DNA of 34,178 bases. Source: an uncultured Oscillospiraceae bacterium. Its GTDB lineage: Bacteria; Bacillota; Clostridia; Oscillospirales; Oscillospiraceae. The notes below the pieces were generated by a model. The model did not search any database. It was not told the origin of the DNA and worked only from the letters and a program-made list of their open reading frames with translations. Below, in pieces: positions 15,601 through 22,496 of the stretch. Each line of letters opens with the position of its first letter. Within the stretch, counting starts at the first letter, position 1. Both the position numbers and the translations under genes were made by a program. The stretch lies in contig CAJUEC010000010.1 in the NCBI GenBank assembly GCA_910585155.1, positions 1 to 34,178 of the forward strand. Reading direction: 5' to 3'.

Positions 15601-16834
15601 CAAGCGCACCACCGGCCAGCATCCAGGCGGCATGGTGGTCATCCCCCAGGACAAGGAGATCTACGACTTCTGTCCCGCCCAGCACCCGGCGGACGACAAG
15701 GACTCGGACATCATCACCACCCATTTTGAATACCATTCCATGGAGTCCAACCTCTTGAAGCTGGATATGCTGGGCCACGATGACCCCTCCATGATCCGGA
15801 TGCTGGAGGATATCACCAAGGTGAACGCCCAGAAGATCCCCCTGGATGACCCGGACACCATGAGCCTGTTCACCACCTCGGAGAAGCTGGGCTTTGAGGA
15901 TGACCCCATCCTGGGCCCCACGGGGGCGGTGGCCATCCCGGAGTTCGGCACCTCCTTTGTCCGGGGAATGCTGGAGGACACCCACCCCAACCAATTTGAC
16001 ATCCTGGTGCGGCTGTCCGGCTTCTCCCACGGCACCGACGTGTGGCTGGGCAACGCCAAGGACCTGATCACCTCCGGCACCGCCAAGGTCAACGAGGCCA
16101 TCGGCTGCCGGGACGACATCATGATCTTCCTCATCTCCAAGGGGTTCAAGGACACCCGGGCCTTCAAAATCATGGAGGCAGTGCGCAAGGGCCGGGGCCT
16201 GCCCGACGGGGCGGAGGACGAGATGAAGGAGCACGGCGTCCCCGAATGGTACATCGAGTCCTGCAAAAAGATCGCCTACCTGTTCCCCAAGGCCCACGCG
16301 GTGGCCTATGTGATGATGGCCTTCCGCATCGCCTGGTTCAAGGTCCACCGGCCGCTGGCGTTCTACGCCGCGTACTTCTCCATCCGGGCCAAGGCCTTTG
16401 ACGAGAAGTATATGTGCCGGGGCATGGAGGTGGTCAAGCAGAAAATGGCGGAGATCAACGCCAAAAAGAATGCGAAGGAAAAAAAGGACCGCCCTTCGGC
16501 GGTGGAGGAGGACATGCTCACCACCCTGGAGGTGTGCTATGAGTTCTACCTCCGGGGGTTCAGCTTCGCCCGAATGGATATCTCCCGCTCCCACGCGGTG
16601 AATTTTCTGGTGGATGAGGACAGGGGGGCGCTGATTCCTCCCTTCACATCGGTGGCGGGACTGGGGGAGACCGTGGGCTGGGACATCATGGATAAGCGGC
16701 AGGGGAAGGATTTCCTGTCCATTGAGGAGTTCTCCCTGGCCTGCACCAAGGTGTCGTCTACCCACCTGACCCAGCTCAAGGAGGCGGGGGCCTTTGGGGA
16801 CCTGCCGGACAGCAGCCAGTTCAGCCTGTTTTGA
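12662..16834 (+). CDS. polC: DNA polymerase III alpha subunit, Gram-positive PolC type
   Basis: Main replicative polymerase of low-GC Gram-positives, 1390 residues, with built-in proofreading. Order: N-terminal domain (1-80), Pro/Ala/Glu-rich linker (~85-140), OB fold (~165-260), PHP domain starting at HLHT (H272-T275), inserted DEDDh exonuclease (FDLETTG, D361 and E363, to ~525), and the rest of PHP. The polymerase core follows with YLVGSRGSVGSSLVA, a CxxC...CxxC zinc-binding segment from C851, VPDIDLNFS with D909 and D911, and KRTTGQHPGG; then the C-terminal tail ending in QFSLF, a beta-clamp-binding motif. The frame is open upstream into the GNAT gene, but ATG 12662 is the likely start, with AAGGAG 12 bases upstream. 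A parS-like site lies in codons 43-52. Confidence 0.97.
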   Translation: MSTFQQTFANCPFPEGVLAVLGGYPVRVRVLKAQRAMEVIASGTSVSRETLVLAEECLRRVFGLSGASVAVEEPEGAAPAGTEPAPEPPPLDRAPQPEEAAPASPLQQPAPQGEQPRDLEAQMASMRRRLMRAEAPDPGKSKKRVRQFYGKISGKKKPVPLRELALDMGSVLVEGEVFNVEHRELPRRKAWVVCFDITDLTGSIRVTRFMEGEEAKPIISQVKKGQRLQVQGRLSLGRFDNNDLVLEPYGINEVPKPEGRKDTAPDKRVELHLHTKMSTMDALCDTKAVVKRAIEWGHPAIAITDHGVVQSFPDAYNASGRGEKIKVLYGVEAYYQNDVDEQAAVHGPGDMPLDGEFIAFDLETTGLDARTDAIIEIGAVRMRCGEVVDKFASFAQPGHPLSAKTVSLTGITDELLRGAPAPEEAVDAFLDWAGETPLCAHNAAFDTGFVREYCARSGRRFDPLYFDTMILAQYLCPKLPNHKLDTVANALGLPPFQHHRAYDDAETCGLILAALLPMLRERGVERAAAVNAAFAGQRRGGRSRRSAYHLVLLAKNQAGLRNLYKLVSKSHLEHFNRFPIMPKSLIDENREGLIIGSACEAGELFRAVTAGREDRELERIASWYDYLEIQPLSNNAYMLRPDREGKCIARNQEDLRSFNRRIVALGERLGKPVCATGDVHFTDPEEEIYRHVLLAAKEFEDADSPNPLYFRTTDEMLEEFSYLGKDKAREVVVDNPKRIADWCDSVRPLPDGLFAPKLENSDGELKDLVWGKAHRLYGDEPPQIVVDRINAELVDIIRCKYDVIYMSAQKLVQNSLEHGYLVGSRGSVGSSLVAFMSGITEVNSLPAHYRCPSCKHADFDYAQDPAHPYGCGADMPDMKCPICGADYEKDGFNIPFETFLGFGGDKVPDIDLNFSGEYQSSAHKYTFELFGKDHVFRAGTIGTVAEKTAIGYAKKYLELVGRADVPFAEVLRLAKGCEGVKRTTGQHPGGMVVIPQDKEIYDFCPAQHPADDKDSDIITTHFEYHSMESNLLKLDMLGHDDPSMIRMLEDITKVNAQKIPLDDPDTMSLFTTSEKLGFEDDPILGPTGAVAIPEFGTSFVRGMLEDTHPNQFDILVRLSGFSHGTDVWLGNAKDLITSGTAKVNEAIGCRDDIMIFLISKGFKDTRAFKIMEAVRKGRGLPDGAEDEMKEHGVPEWYIESCKKIAYLFPKAHAVAYVMMAFRIAWFKVHRPLAFYAAYFSIRAKAFDEKYMCRGMEVVKQKMAEINAKKNAKEKKDRPSAVEEDMLTTLEVCYEFYLRGFSFARMDISRSHAVNFLVDEDRGALIPPFTSVAGLGETVGWDIMDKRQGKDFLSIEEFSLACTKVSSTHLTQLKEAGAFGDLPDSSQFSLF
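12790..12817. promoter_or_regulatory. parS-like centromere site (Spo0J/ParB binding) inside polC
   Basis: CGTTTCACGTGAAACA at 12796-12811 matches the Bacillus parS consensus TGTTTCACGTGAAACA at 15 of 16 positions. It sits in a 28-bp palindrome (12790-12817, outer arms AACTAG/CTAGTT) broken at only one base pair. Read in the polC frame it is ACT AGC GTT TCA CGT GAA ACA CTA GTT; TCA, CGT, ACA and CTA are uncommon in this GC-rich gene, which otherwise favours TCC, CGG, ACC and CTG. parS sites nucleate ParB spreading and SMC loading near the origin; the function here is inferred from sequence identity. Confidence 0.85.
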
Positions 16835-16852
16835 GGGAGAGGGCCTGGGATT

Positions 16853-17104
16853 ATGGATCACATACCAGAACAAATTGAGGAGATTGACAGTAAAGAGGCA
16901 TTTTGCAATTTTTTAATGCAGCTTGCGGCTGATTATCGCAAAAAACCCCAGGAATGGGAGAGCAAAACAGTGGATGAAGTGATGGAGGCCATGGCATCGT
17001 GGATTGAGGACTATTCGGCCTCTCCCTCCAATGACATTGATTGGGGGAACGTCAGATATTCACTGCTGGCAAAAATCCTGTATATGGGAAAGCTGTATGA
17101 GTGA
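16853..17104 (+). CDS. Small uncharacterised protein (DUF7660-like)
   Basis: An 83-residue acidic protein with the pattern SKEAFCNFLMQLAADYRKKP, then EWESKTVDEVMEAMASWIED, then a W and a closing AKILYMGKLYE. This resembles the small domain I recall as DUF7660, found as single-domain proteins in many bacteria and sometimes seen as immunity-type modules. No catalytic residues, signal peptide or membrane helix are evident. A GAGGGAGAGGG stretch overlapping the polC stop serves as ribosome binding site. It is more AT-rich than polC. A terminator hairpin follows. Confidence 0.75.
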   Translation: MDHIPEQIEEIDSKEAFCNFLMQLAADYRKKPQEWESKTVDEVMEAMASWIEDYSASPSNDIDWGNVRYSLLAKILYMGKLYE

Positions 17105-17119
17105 TGAAAATAGAAAACG

Positions 17120-17145
17120 GAGGCCGCTCCATTCGGAGCGGCCTC
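17120..17145. terminator. Bidirectional terminator between the polC operon and the kinase gene
   Basis: An 11-bp perfect stem (GAGGCCGCTCC / GGAGCGGCCTC, loop ATTC) lies between two convergent genes. On the minus strand it is followed by CGTTTTCTATTTTC; on the plus strand by ATGTCAATTAAAAA and preceded by an A-rich run. It fits termination of the minus-strand kinase gene best and may also end the long plus-strand operon. Confidence 0.75.
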
Positions 17146-17148
17146 ATG

Positions 17149-17577
17149 TCAATTAAAAATGTCGCGGCAGAGCGCTTCAACGCTGGGGCTGCCGTTGTGA
17201 ACATGAAAATGATGGGGTTCCTGGTCAAAGCAGCCGTGCTTCTTCTCCAGCATGGCAGCCACCGGGGCGGGGAGGTGCCCGTGCATCCGGGCGGCGAACC
17301 GCTCCTTAATGGTATCCAGCTCCGACGTGACCAGAATGCGGACGGCGCCGTCAGGGATGAACGCCAGCTGCTCCGGCTCGGCGGTGATGTAGATCACGTT
17401 TTCTCCCTGCACAGAGTCGCTGAGCAGCGCCTGAAACAGCCGGAGGGCCTCCGGCTCGCTCTTGGCCATGCGCAGATAATCCTTGCCGCTGTAGAGCTTC
17501 CCCTGGGCAACGGCGTTGAGCTGGTCCGCCAATGTGGTTTTTCCAGTGCAGCTCTCGCCAAAAATGACAATTAACAT
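17149..17577 (-). CDS. Small P-loop kinase-like ATP-binding protein
   Basis: A 142-residue protein opening with LIVIFGESCTGKTTLADQL, a Walker A motif (GESCTGKTT) of the adenylate/shikimate kinase type. VIYITAEPEQLAFIPDG follows at a Walker-B-like position, then VRILVTSELDTIKERFAARM as a lid-like helix, and a His-rich stretch near the end (HHFHVH). The substrate cannot be assigned. The start at 17577 has GGAGG on the minus strand; 13 upstream in-frame codons are excluded. It is transcribed away from hisZ by a consensus promoter and terminated by the hairpin at 17120-17145, so it is a single-gene unit. Confidence 0.8.
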   Translation of the reverse strand: MLIVIFGESCTGKTTLADQLNAVAQGKLYSGKDYLRMAKSEPEALRLFQALLSDSVQGENVIYITAEPEQLAFIPDGAVRILVTSELDTIKERFAARMHGHLPAPVAAMLEKKHGCFDQEPHHFHVHNGSPSVEALCRDIFN

Positions 17578-17606
17578 GATAATATCCTCCAAATCTGAGT
17601 GTGGAT

Positions 17607-17635
17607 ATTTTAGCACGCCAGTCTATATTTGTCAA
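17607..17635 (-). promoter_or_regulatory. Consensus sigma-A promoter of the kinase gene
   Basis: On the minus strand, TTGACA (complement of 17630-17635) and TAAAAT (complement of 17607-17612) are 17 bp apart, a near-perfect sigma-A promoter. It lies back to back with the hisZ promoter. Confidence 0.85.
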
Positions 17636-17651
17636 TATTTTGCCCTCGGGG

Positions 17652-17680
17652 TTGACAACAGGGCCTTGATGTGGTAAGAT
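17652..17680 (+). promoter_or_regulatory. Sigma-A promoter of the his operon
   Basis: TTGACA at 17652-17657 and TAAGAT at 17675-17680 are separated by 17 bp. The leader to the hisZ ATG is only about 33 bases, too short for a T-box or a His-rich leader peptide, so regulation, if any, would act at the promoter or through HisZ/HisG feedback. Confidence 0.85.
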
Positions 17681-17719
17681 TCATCACGCTAGTGAACTAA
17701 AGAATCCGGAGGCAATTTC

Positions 17720-18886
17720 ATGAACATTCACATCAACACCCCCGAGGGTACCCGGGACCGGCTGTTCTCCGAATGCCTGGAGCGCCGTCAGGTGCAGTCC
17801 GCCCTGGTGGAGCTGTTCCGCCGCCGGGGCTACACCGAGGTCATCACCCCCGAGGTGGAGTTTTACGACCTGTTTGTCCAGTCCGGCAACCCAATCCCCC
17901 AGGAGGCCATGCTGAAAATCATTGACCGGTCTGGGCGGATTATGGTCATGCGCCCAGACTGCACTGCCCCCATCGCCCGGGTGGCGGCCACCAAACTGAA
18001 GCATCTGGCCCTGCCCCAGCGGCTGTACTATGGTCAGACCGTGTTCCGTTCGGGACAGGCGCACCAGGGGGGGAGCAGCGAGATCGCCCAATGCGGCGTG
18101 GAGATGATCGGCGCGGTGGGGGACAAGGCAGACCTGGAGATGGTGGCCATGGCGGTGGACGCCCTGCGGTGCTGCGGGCTGAAGCAATTCCACATCGAGC
18201 TGGGCCACGCCGGGTTCTATCGGGCGCTGGCCGGGCGGATGGATATGCCTCAGGAGGAGCTGGAGCGGCTGCGCGCCGCCATCGAGGGTAAGAATTTCGC
18301 CCTGCTCAACGACCTGCTGGAGCCCTACCGGGGGGAGGAGGCCTGCGCCGCCCTGCGCCGCCTGCCCTACCTGTTCGGCGGGGTGGAGGTGCTGGATGAG
18401 GCCCAGGCCCTGGCGGGGCCCTGCCACAGCCTGGACCACCTGCGGCGGCTGTACGGGGAGCTGTCCGCCGCCGGGTACGGGGACTGTGTGGGGTTCGATT
18501 TGGGGCTGGTCCACCAATTGGACTACTATACCGGGCTGGTGTTCCGGGGCTATGCCGAGGGCGCGGGGGCCCCTGTGCTGTCCGGTGGCCGATACGACAA
18601 CCTGATGGAGCAGTTTGGCCGGAGGGCGGAGGCCACCGGTTTCGCAGTGGATGTGGACGCGGTGGGGGCCTGCCTTGTTGTGGATACGCCGGCGCTGGAG
18701 ACGGTGATCCACTACGGCCCCGGCCTGCTGGCCCAGGCGCTGGCGGTGGTGGACGGCAGCCCGGCGGGGAGCTGTGAGCTGTCCCCCTGCCGCACGCTGG
18801 ACAGCACCATGAATCTGGCCCGGGAAAAGGGCGCGCGGCGGGTTCTGCTGCTGGACGGCGGGGAAGAGAGGTGGCTGACGGTATGA
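17720..18886 (+). CDS. hisZ: ATP phosphoribosyltransferase regulatory subunit HisZ
   Basis: A paralogue of histidyl-tRNA synthetase that partners short-form HisG and gives it activity and histidine feedback. TPEGTRDRLF at the start matches HisS/HisZ motif 1. VMRPDCTAPIARV and YYGQTVFRSGQAHQGGSSEIAQCGVE are motif-2-type segments, and FDLGLVHQLDYYTGLVFRGY is the HisZ version of the histidine-binding loop. There is no C-terminal anticodon-binding domain of the HisS kind, and the location next to a short hisG supports HisZ over HisS. The ATG follows GGAGG. First gene of the his operon. Confidence 0.93.
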   Translation: MNIHINTPEGTRDRLFSECLERRQVQSALVELFRRRGYTEVITPEVEFYDLFVQSGNPIPQEAMLKIIDRSGRIMVMRPDCTAPIARVAATKLKHLALPQRLYYGQTVFRSGQAHQGGSSEIAQCGVEMIGAVGDKADLEMVAMAVDALRCCGLKQFHIELGHAGFYRALAGRMDMPQEELERLRAAIEGKNFALLNDLLEPYRGEEACAALRRLPYLFGGVEVLDEAQALAGPCHSLDHLRRLYGELSAAGYGDCVGFDLGLVHQLDYYTGLVFRGYAEGAGAPVLSGGRYDNLMEQFGRRAEATGFAVDVDAVGACLVVDTPALETVIHYGPGLLAQALAVVDGSPAGSCELSPCRTLDSTMNLAREKGARRVLLLDGGEERWLTV

Positions 18887-19524
18887 GCGAACGGTTGAGA
18901 ATCGCCCTGACCAAGGGGCGCTTACAGGATCAATCGGTGGAGCTGTTCGAGGCCATGGGGCTGGACTGCTCTCCGGTGCGCAATCCCGGGCGGCGGCTCA
19001 TCCATGCCTTGCCCAACTATCCCCTGGACGCGGTGCTGGCCAAGGCCCCCGACGTGATCACCTATGTGGAGCACGGGGTGTGCGACCTGGGCGTGGTGGG
19101 AAAGGACACCATCTTGGAAAAGGGCGGGGCCTTTTATGAGGTGCTGGACCTGGGGTTCGGCCGCTGCCGGTTTGCCCTGGCGGTGAAAAGGGGCAGTGAT
19201 TTTTACGGCACCTACAAAACCCGGCGGGTGGCGTCCAAATACCCCGGCGTGACCCGGGCGTTCTTCGAGGGCAAGGGGATGGACGTGGATATCATCAAGA
19301 TTGAGGGCAGCGTGGAGCTGGCCCCCATCCTGGACTTGGCAGACGGAATCGTGGATATCGTGGAGACGGGGGCCACCTTAAAGGAGAACGGCCTGGAGCC
19401 CATTGAGGACGTGGCTCAGGTGTCGGCCCGGCTCATTGTGAACACCGCGTCCATGAAGCTGTACAAAAATGAGATCACCGACTTTTTATCCCGCGTGGAG
19501 CGGGAGCTGGGGGGACATACATGA
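18883..19524 (+). CDS. hisG: ATP phosphoribosyltransferase catalytic subunit, short form
   Basis: First enzyme of histidine synthesis: ATP + PRPP to phosphoribosyl-ATP. The 213-residue short form lacks the C-terminal regulatory domain and so needs HisZ. Visible motifs: RIALTKGRLQDQSVELFEAMG, DVITYVEHGVCDLGVVGKD, VASKYPGVTRAFFEGKG, and the PRPP-binding IEGSVELAPILDLADGIVDI-type stretch. ATG 18883 overlaps the hisZ stop (GTATGA) with GAGAGG upstream; an in-frame GTG at 18871 is less likely. Confidence 0.96.
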   Translation: MSERLRIALTKGRLQDQSVELFEAMGLDCSPVRNPGRRLIHALPNYPLDAVLAKAPDVITYVEHGVCDLGVVGKDTILEKGGAFYEVLDLGFGRCRFALAVKRGSDFYGTYKTRRVASKYPGVTRAFFEGKGMDVDIIKIEGSVELAPILDLADGIVDIVETGATLKENGLEPIEDVAQVSARLIVNTASMKLYKNEITDFLSRVERELGGHT

Positions 19525-20795
19525 TTGCCATCATCAAAGCGGACGGCGCCGCCGAGCGCCGCCAGCTGGACGCCATGCGGGCGCGGGCGGCGGAGAAAAA
19601 CGCCGACATTGAGTTGGCCGTCAAGGCCATTATGGAGAATGTGCGGGCGGAGGGCCTGGCGGCGGTGGAGCGCTATTCCCGCCAATTCGACCACAGGGAG
19701 CCCTATGAGCTGTCAAAGGAGCGGCTGGACGAGGCGTATGCCGCCTGCCCGGCGGAGCTGACCGCCGCCCTGGAGCATGCCGCCCGGAACATCCGGGATT
19801 ACAATGAGAAGCTGCTGGCGAAATCCATGGAATGGACCTCTCCCGATGGGGGCCGGGTGGGACGGGTGGTTCGGGGGCTGACCCGGGTGGGCATCTATGT
19901 CCCCGGCGGCACCGCCGCCTACCCCAGCTCGGTGCTGATGAACGCCGTCCCCGCCAAGGTAGCCGGAGTGGAGGAGATCGTGATGCTCACGCCGCCCACA
20001 GAAAACCTCAGCGACGCGGTTTTGGCGGCGGCGAAAATCGCCGGGGTGGACCGGGTCATCGCCGTGGGCGGGGCACAGGCGGTGGCGGCGGTGACCTACG
20101 GCGCGGGCTTTATTCCCAGGGTTGACAAGCTGGTGGGGCCGGGAAACGCCTATGTGGCGGCGGCCAAGCGGCTGGCCTACGGCGCGCTGGACATCGATAT
20201 GGTGGCAGGGCCGTCGGAGGTGCTGGTCATCGCCGACAGCACCGCCGACCCGAAATTCATCGCCGCCGACCTTTTGAGCCAGGCGGAGCACGACAAGCTG
20301 GCCTCCGCCGTGCTGCTCACCGATTCGGAGGCGCTGGCCCGGGCGGTGGATGGAGAGATCGTCCGGCAGACGGGATATCTCAGCCGGTCGGAGATTATGG
20401 AGGCGTCCCTGCGGGACTTCGGCTGCGCCATCGTGTGTGAAAACCTGGCGCGGTGCGTGGAGCTGGCCAATGAGATTGCCCCGGAGCACCTGGAAATCGT
20501 CACAGAATCGCCCCGGGAGCTCCTTCCCATGGTGAAAAATGCCGGGGCGGTGTTCCTGGGTGCCTATACGCCAGAACCCCTGGGGGACTATCTGGCGGGG
20601 CCGGACCATGTGCTGCCCACCAGCGGGACAGCCCGGTTCTTCTCGCCCCTCAGCGTGGACAGCTTCTTGAAATCCATGAGCGTGCTGGAGTTCAGCCGGG
20701 AGGCGCTGGAGCCCATTTCCGGGGAAATCATCGCGCTGGCCCAGGCGGAGAAGCTCACTGCCCACGCCAATTCTATCCGGGTTCGCTTCCAATGA
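19521..20795 (+). CDS. hisD: Histidinol dehydrogenase
   Basis: Zinc enzyme oxidising histidinol to histidine through histidinal, with two NAD+. The 424-residue product carries VGIYVPGGTAAYPSSVLMNA, VGGAQAVAAVTYGA, VDKLVGPGNAYVAAAKRLA and VAGPSEVLVIADSTADP. AADLLSQAEHDKLASAVLLT supplies zinc-binding Gln/His, and IAPEHLEI plus GPDHVLPTSGTARF supply further His ligands and catalytic residues. It overlaps hisG by four bases (ATGA), showing coupled translation. Confidence 0.97.
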   Translation: MIAIIKADGAAERRQLDAMRARAAEKNADIELAVKAIMENVRAEGLAAVERYSRQFDHREPYELSKERLDEAYAACPAELTAALEHAARNIRDYNEKLLAKSMEWTSPDGGRVGRVVRGLTRVGIYVPGGTAAYPSSVLMNAVPAKVAGVEEIVMLTPPTENLSDAVLAAAKIAGVDRVIAVGGAQAVAAVTYGAGFIPRVDKLVGPGNAYVAAAKRLAYGALDIDMVAGPSEVLVIADSTADPKFIAADLLSQAEHDKLASAVLLTDSEALARAVDGEIVRQTGYLSRSEIMEASLRDFGCAIVCENLARCVELANEIAPEHLEIVTESPRELLPMVKNAGAVFLGAYTPEPLGDYLAGPDHVLPTSGTARFFSPLSVDSFLKSMSVLEFSREALEPISGEIIALAQAEKLTAHANSIRVRFQ

Positions 20796-20809
20796 TGGAT
20801 AAAATCCCC

Positions 20810-20841
20810 TTGCGAAGTGCACATAATTATGCTATAATTAT
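20810..20841 (+). promoter_or_regulatory. Internal promoter with palindromic operator before the Phd-like gene
   Basis: TTGCGA at 20810-20815 and TATAAT at 20833-20838 are 17 bp apart. The -10 is embedded in an inverted repeat, ATAATTAT at 20823-20830 and again at 20834-20841, separated by GCT. Phd-type antitoxins normally repress their own promoters by binding such palindromes, so autoregulation is a reasonable inference. This makes an independent start inside the his operon. Confidence 0.75.
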
Positions 20842-20864
20842 AGGTGTAGAAAGGGGGCTTTTAT

Positions 20865-21272
20865 ATGCCGAAAATCATACCGATTACAGATCTGCGGAAT
20901 ACCACAAAAATTTCGGAGCTCTGCCACGCAAAAAATGAACCGATTTTTATCACAAAGAACGGCTACAGCGACCTGGTGATCATGAGCATGGAGGCCTATG
21001 AAGCGCTGACGGAGCCACCCGAAGCGGAGCGCCCCGCCAAAACGCCGGGAGAGATGTGCTTTTTGACAGAGCAAAGCCCCATTTGGGCGGGGATGCTGGC
21101 CGACGTTTTACGGCAGCACGGCATACCGTTTGTCCAAGAGAGCTCCCTGGGGGCTGGACTGGCCATCAAAACAGGGGGACTCACAGAGAGCATCCGCTAT
21201 TTTGTCCCCACAGCTTATCTTGCGGCCGCGCAGAGTTTGGTAGAGGAGCTGTTCGCAAAAGAGGCGGAATAA
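20865..21272 (+). CDS. Phd/YefM antitoxin-like N-terminus fused to a DUF2007-like C-terminal domain
   Basis: The 135-residue product has two parts. Residues 1-50 (IIPITDLRNTTKISELCHAK, EPIFITKNGYSDLVIMSMEAYE) are a clear Phd/YefM-family DNA-binding antitoxin domain. Residues ~65-130 (TEQSPIWAGMLADVLRQHGI ... GLAIKTGGLTESIRYFVPTA ... AAQSLVEELF) look like the small alpha-beta DUF2007 'putative signal-transducing' domain instead of a toxin-neutralising tail. No toxin gene is adjacent: hisD lies before and hisB after. It has its own promoter and palindromic operator, and GGGGG precedes the ATG. It probably acts as a solitary transcription regulator; whether it controls his genes is unknown. Confidence 0.8.
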   Translation: MPKIIPITDLRNTTKISELCHAKNEPIFITKNGYSDLVIMSMEAYEALTEPPEAERPAKTPGEMCFLTEQSPIWAGMLADVLRQHGIPFVQESSLGAGLAIKTGGLTESIRYFVPTAYLAAAQSLVEELFAKEAE

Positions 21273-21312
21273 CACGGGCGGATGAACCCAATCACAAGAA
21301 GGGGATGTATTT

Positions 21313-21888
21313 ATGCGTCAGGCATCCATACAGCGCACCACAAAGGAGACGGACATCAGCCTCGCCCTCTGTCTGGACGGGGGAGTGGTTAGCGTGTCCA
21401 CCGGAATCGGTTTCTTTGACCATATGCTCACCGCCCTGGCCTTTTACGCCGGGTTTGGGCTGGAGCTGTCTGTTTTGGGCGATCTCCACGTGGATGGACA
21501 CCACACAGTGGAGGATGTGGGCATTGTGCTGGGACAGGCACTGCGGGAGGCGCTGGGGGATCGGCGGGGCATCCGCCGCTACGGCGCGGCCCTTGTGCCC
21601 ATGGACGAGGCGTTGTGCCGCACCGTGCTGGACTGCTCCAACCGGCCCTATCTGGTCTTCGACGCCCCCATGCCCCAGCCCATGATTGGGGGCTATGACA
21701 GCTGCCTGACGGAGGAATTTATGCGTGCGCTGGCGATGAACAGTGGAATTACTTTACATCAAAAGTGCGAGTACGGCGGCAATGCCCACCACATCACCGA
21801 GGGGCTGTTCAAGTCGCTGGGGATGGCGCTGAAGGAGGCCGTGCGCGTGGAGGGGGATGTCGTGCTCTCCACCAAGGGGGCGCTGTGA
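21313..21888 (+). CDS. hisB: Imidazoleglycerol-phosphate dehydratase
   Basis: Mn-dependent enzyme dehydrating IGP to imidazole-acetol phosphate. The 191-residue monofunctional form shows RTTKETDISLAL, STGIGFFDHMLTALAFYAGF, the metal-binding DLHVDGHHTVEDVGIVLG, a middle segment with PYLVFDAP, and the second metal-binding motif YGGNAHHITEGLFKSLGMAL. No phosphatase domain is fused. The ATG is preceded by AGAAGGGG. It follows the Phd-like gene by 40 bases. Confidence 0.97.
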   Translation: MRQASIQRTTKETDISLALCLDGGVVSVSTGIGFFDHMLTALAFYAGFGLELSVLGDLHVDGHHTVEDVGIVLGQALREALGDRRGIRRYGAALVPMDEALCRTVLDCSNRPYLVFDAPMPQPMIGGYDSCLTEEFMRALAMNSGITLHQKCEYGGNAHHITEGLFKSLGMALKEAVRVEGDVVLSTKGAL

Positions 21889-22496
21889 TGGGGTATACCG
21901 CGATTGTAGATTACGGCGTGGGCAACCTGAAAAGTGTGGCCAACGCGATGGCGTATATCGGCCGGTCCACTATGGTGACCAGCGAGGCGGCGGAGCTGGA
22001 CCGGGCGGACGCCGTCATCCTGCCTGGAGTGGGCGCTTTTCCAGACGCGGCCAAGCGGCTGCGGGATAGTGGGTTAGATCGGGCCGTGATTGCCCAGGCA
22101 GGGCGCAAGCCCATTCTGGGCATCTGCCTGGGAATGCAGCTTCTGTTTGACTGGGGAGATGAGGGTGAAATCTGTAATGGCTTATCACTTGTCAGCGGAA
22201 GTGTGGAGCGGATTCAAACGGACCGAAAGCTGCCCCACATCGGCTGGAACAGCCTGACCCTTCAAAATGAGTCACCGCTGTTCCAGGGGCTGGAGGACGG
22301 CTGCTACGTGTATTTTGTCCACAGCTACTGCGGCTGGGCCCTCCGGGAGGAGGACGTGATCGCCCGTACCCAGTACGGCCCCTCGATCACGGCGGCGGTG
22401 GCCCGCAACGGGGTATATGGCTGCCAGTTCCACCCGGAAAAAAGTGGTGAGGTGGGGCTGCAAATTCTAAAGAATTTTGGAGCGCTGAATCAATGA
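21888..22496 (+). CDS. hisH: Imidazole glycerol phosphate synthase glutamine amidotransferase subunit
   Basis: Class I glutamine amidotransferase that supplies ammonia to HisF. The nucleophile lies in ILGICLGMQLLFDWGDEG (Cys), and the catalytic His-Glu pair in YGCQFHPEKSGEVGL. The start TAIVDYGVGNLKSVANAM is typical. ATG 21888 shares its A with the hisB stop (TGATG), and AAGGGGG upstream provides the SD; an open frame further back is antisense to nothing and lies inside hisB. Length 202 is normal. Confidence 0.96.
   Translation: MGYTAIVDYGVGNLKSVANAMAYIGRSTMVTSEAAELDRADAVILPGVGAFPDAAKRLRDSGLDRAVIAQAGRKPILGICLGMQLLFDWGDEGEICNGLSLVSGSVERIQTDRKLPHIGWNSLTLQNESPLFQGLEDGCYVYFVHSYCGWALREEDVIARTQYGPSITAAVARNGVYGCQFHPEKSGEVGLQILKNFGALNQ

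Noticed and set aside
12812..16873. A very long open frame on the minus strand opposite polC
   Set aside because: In GC-rich DNA the antisense frame of a real gene is often open. It has no SD, no recognisable domain, and polC on the plus strand is certain.
17681..17719. T-box or His-rich leader peptide before hisZ
   Set aside because: The leader is only about 33 bases with no T-box sequence and no start codon followed by His codons.
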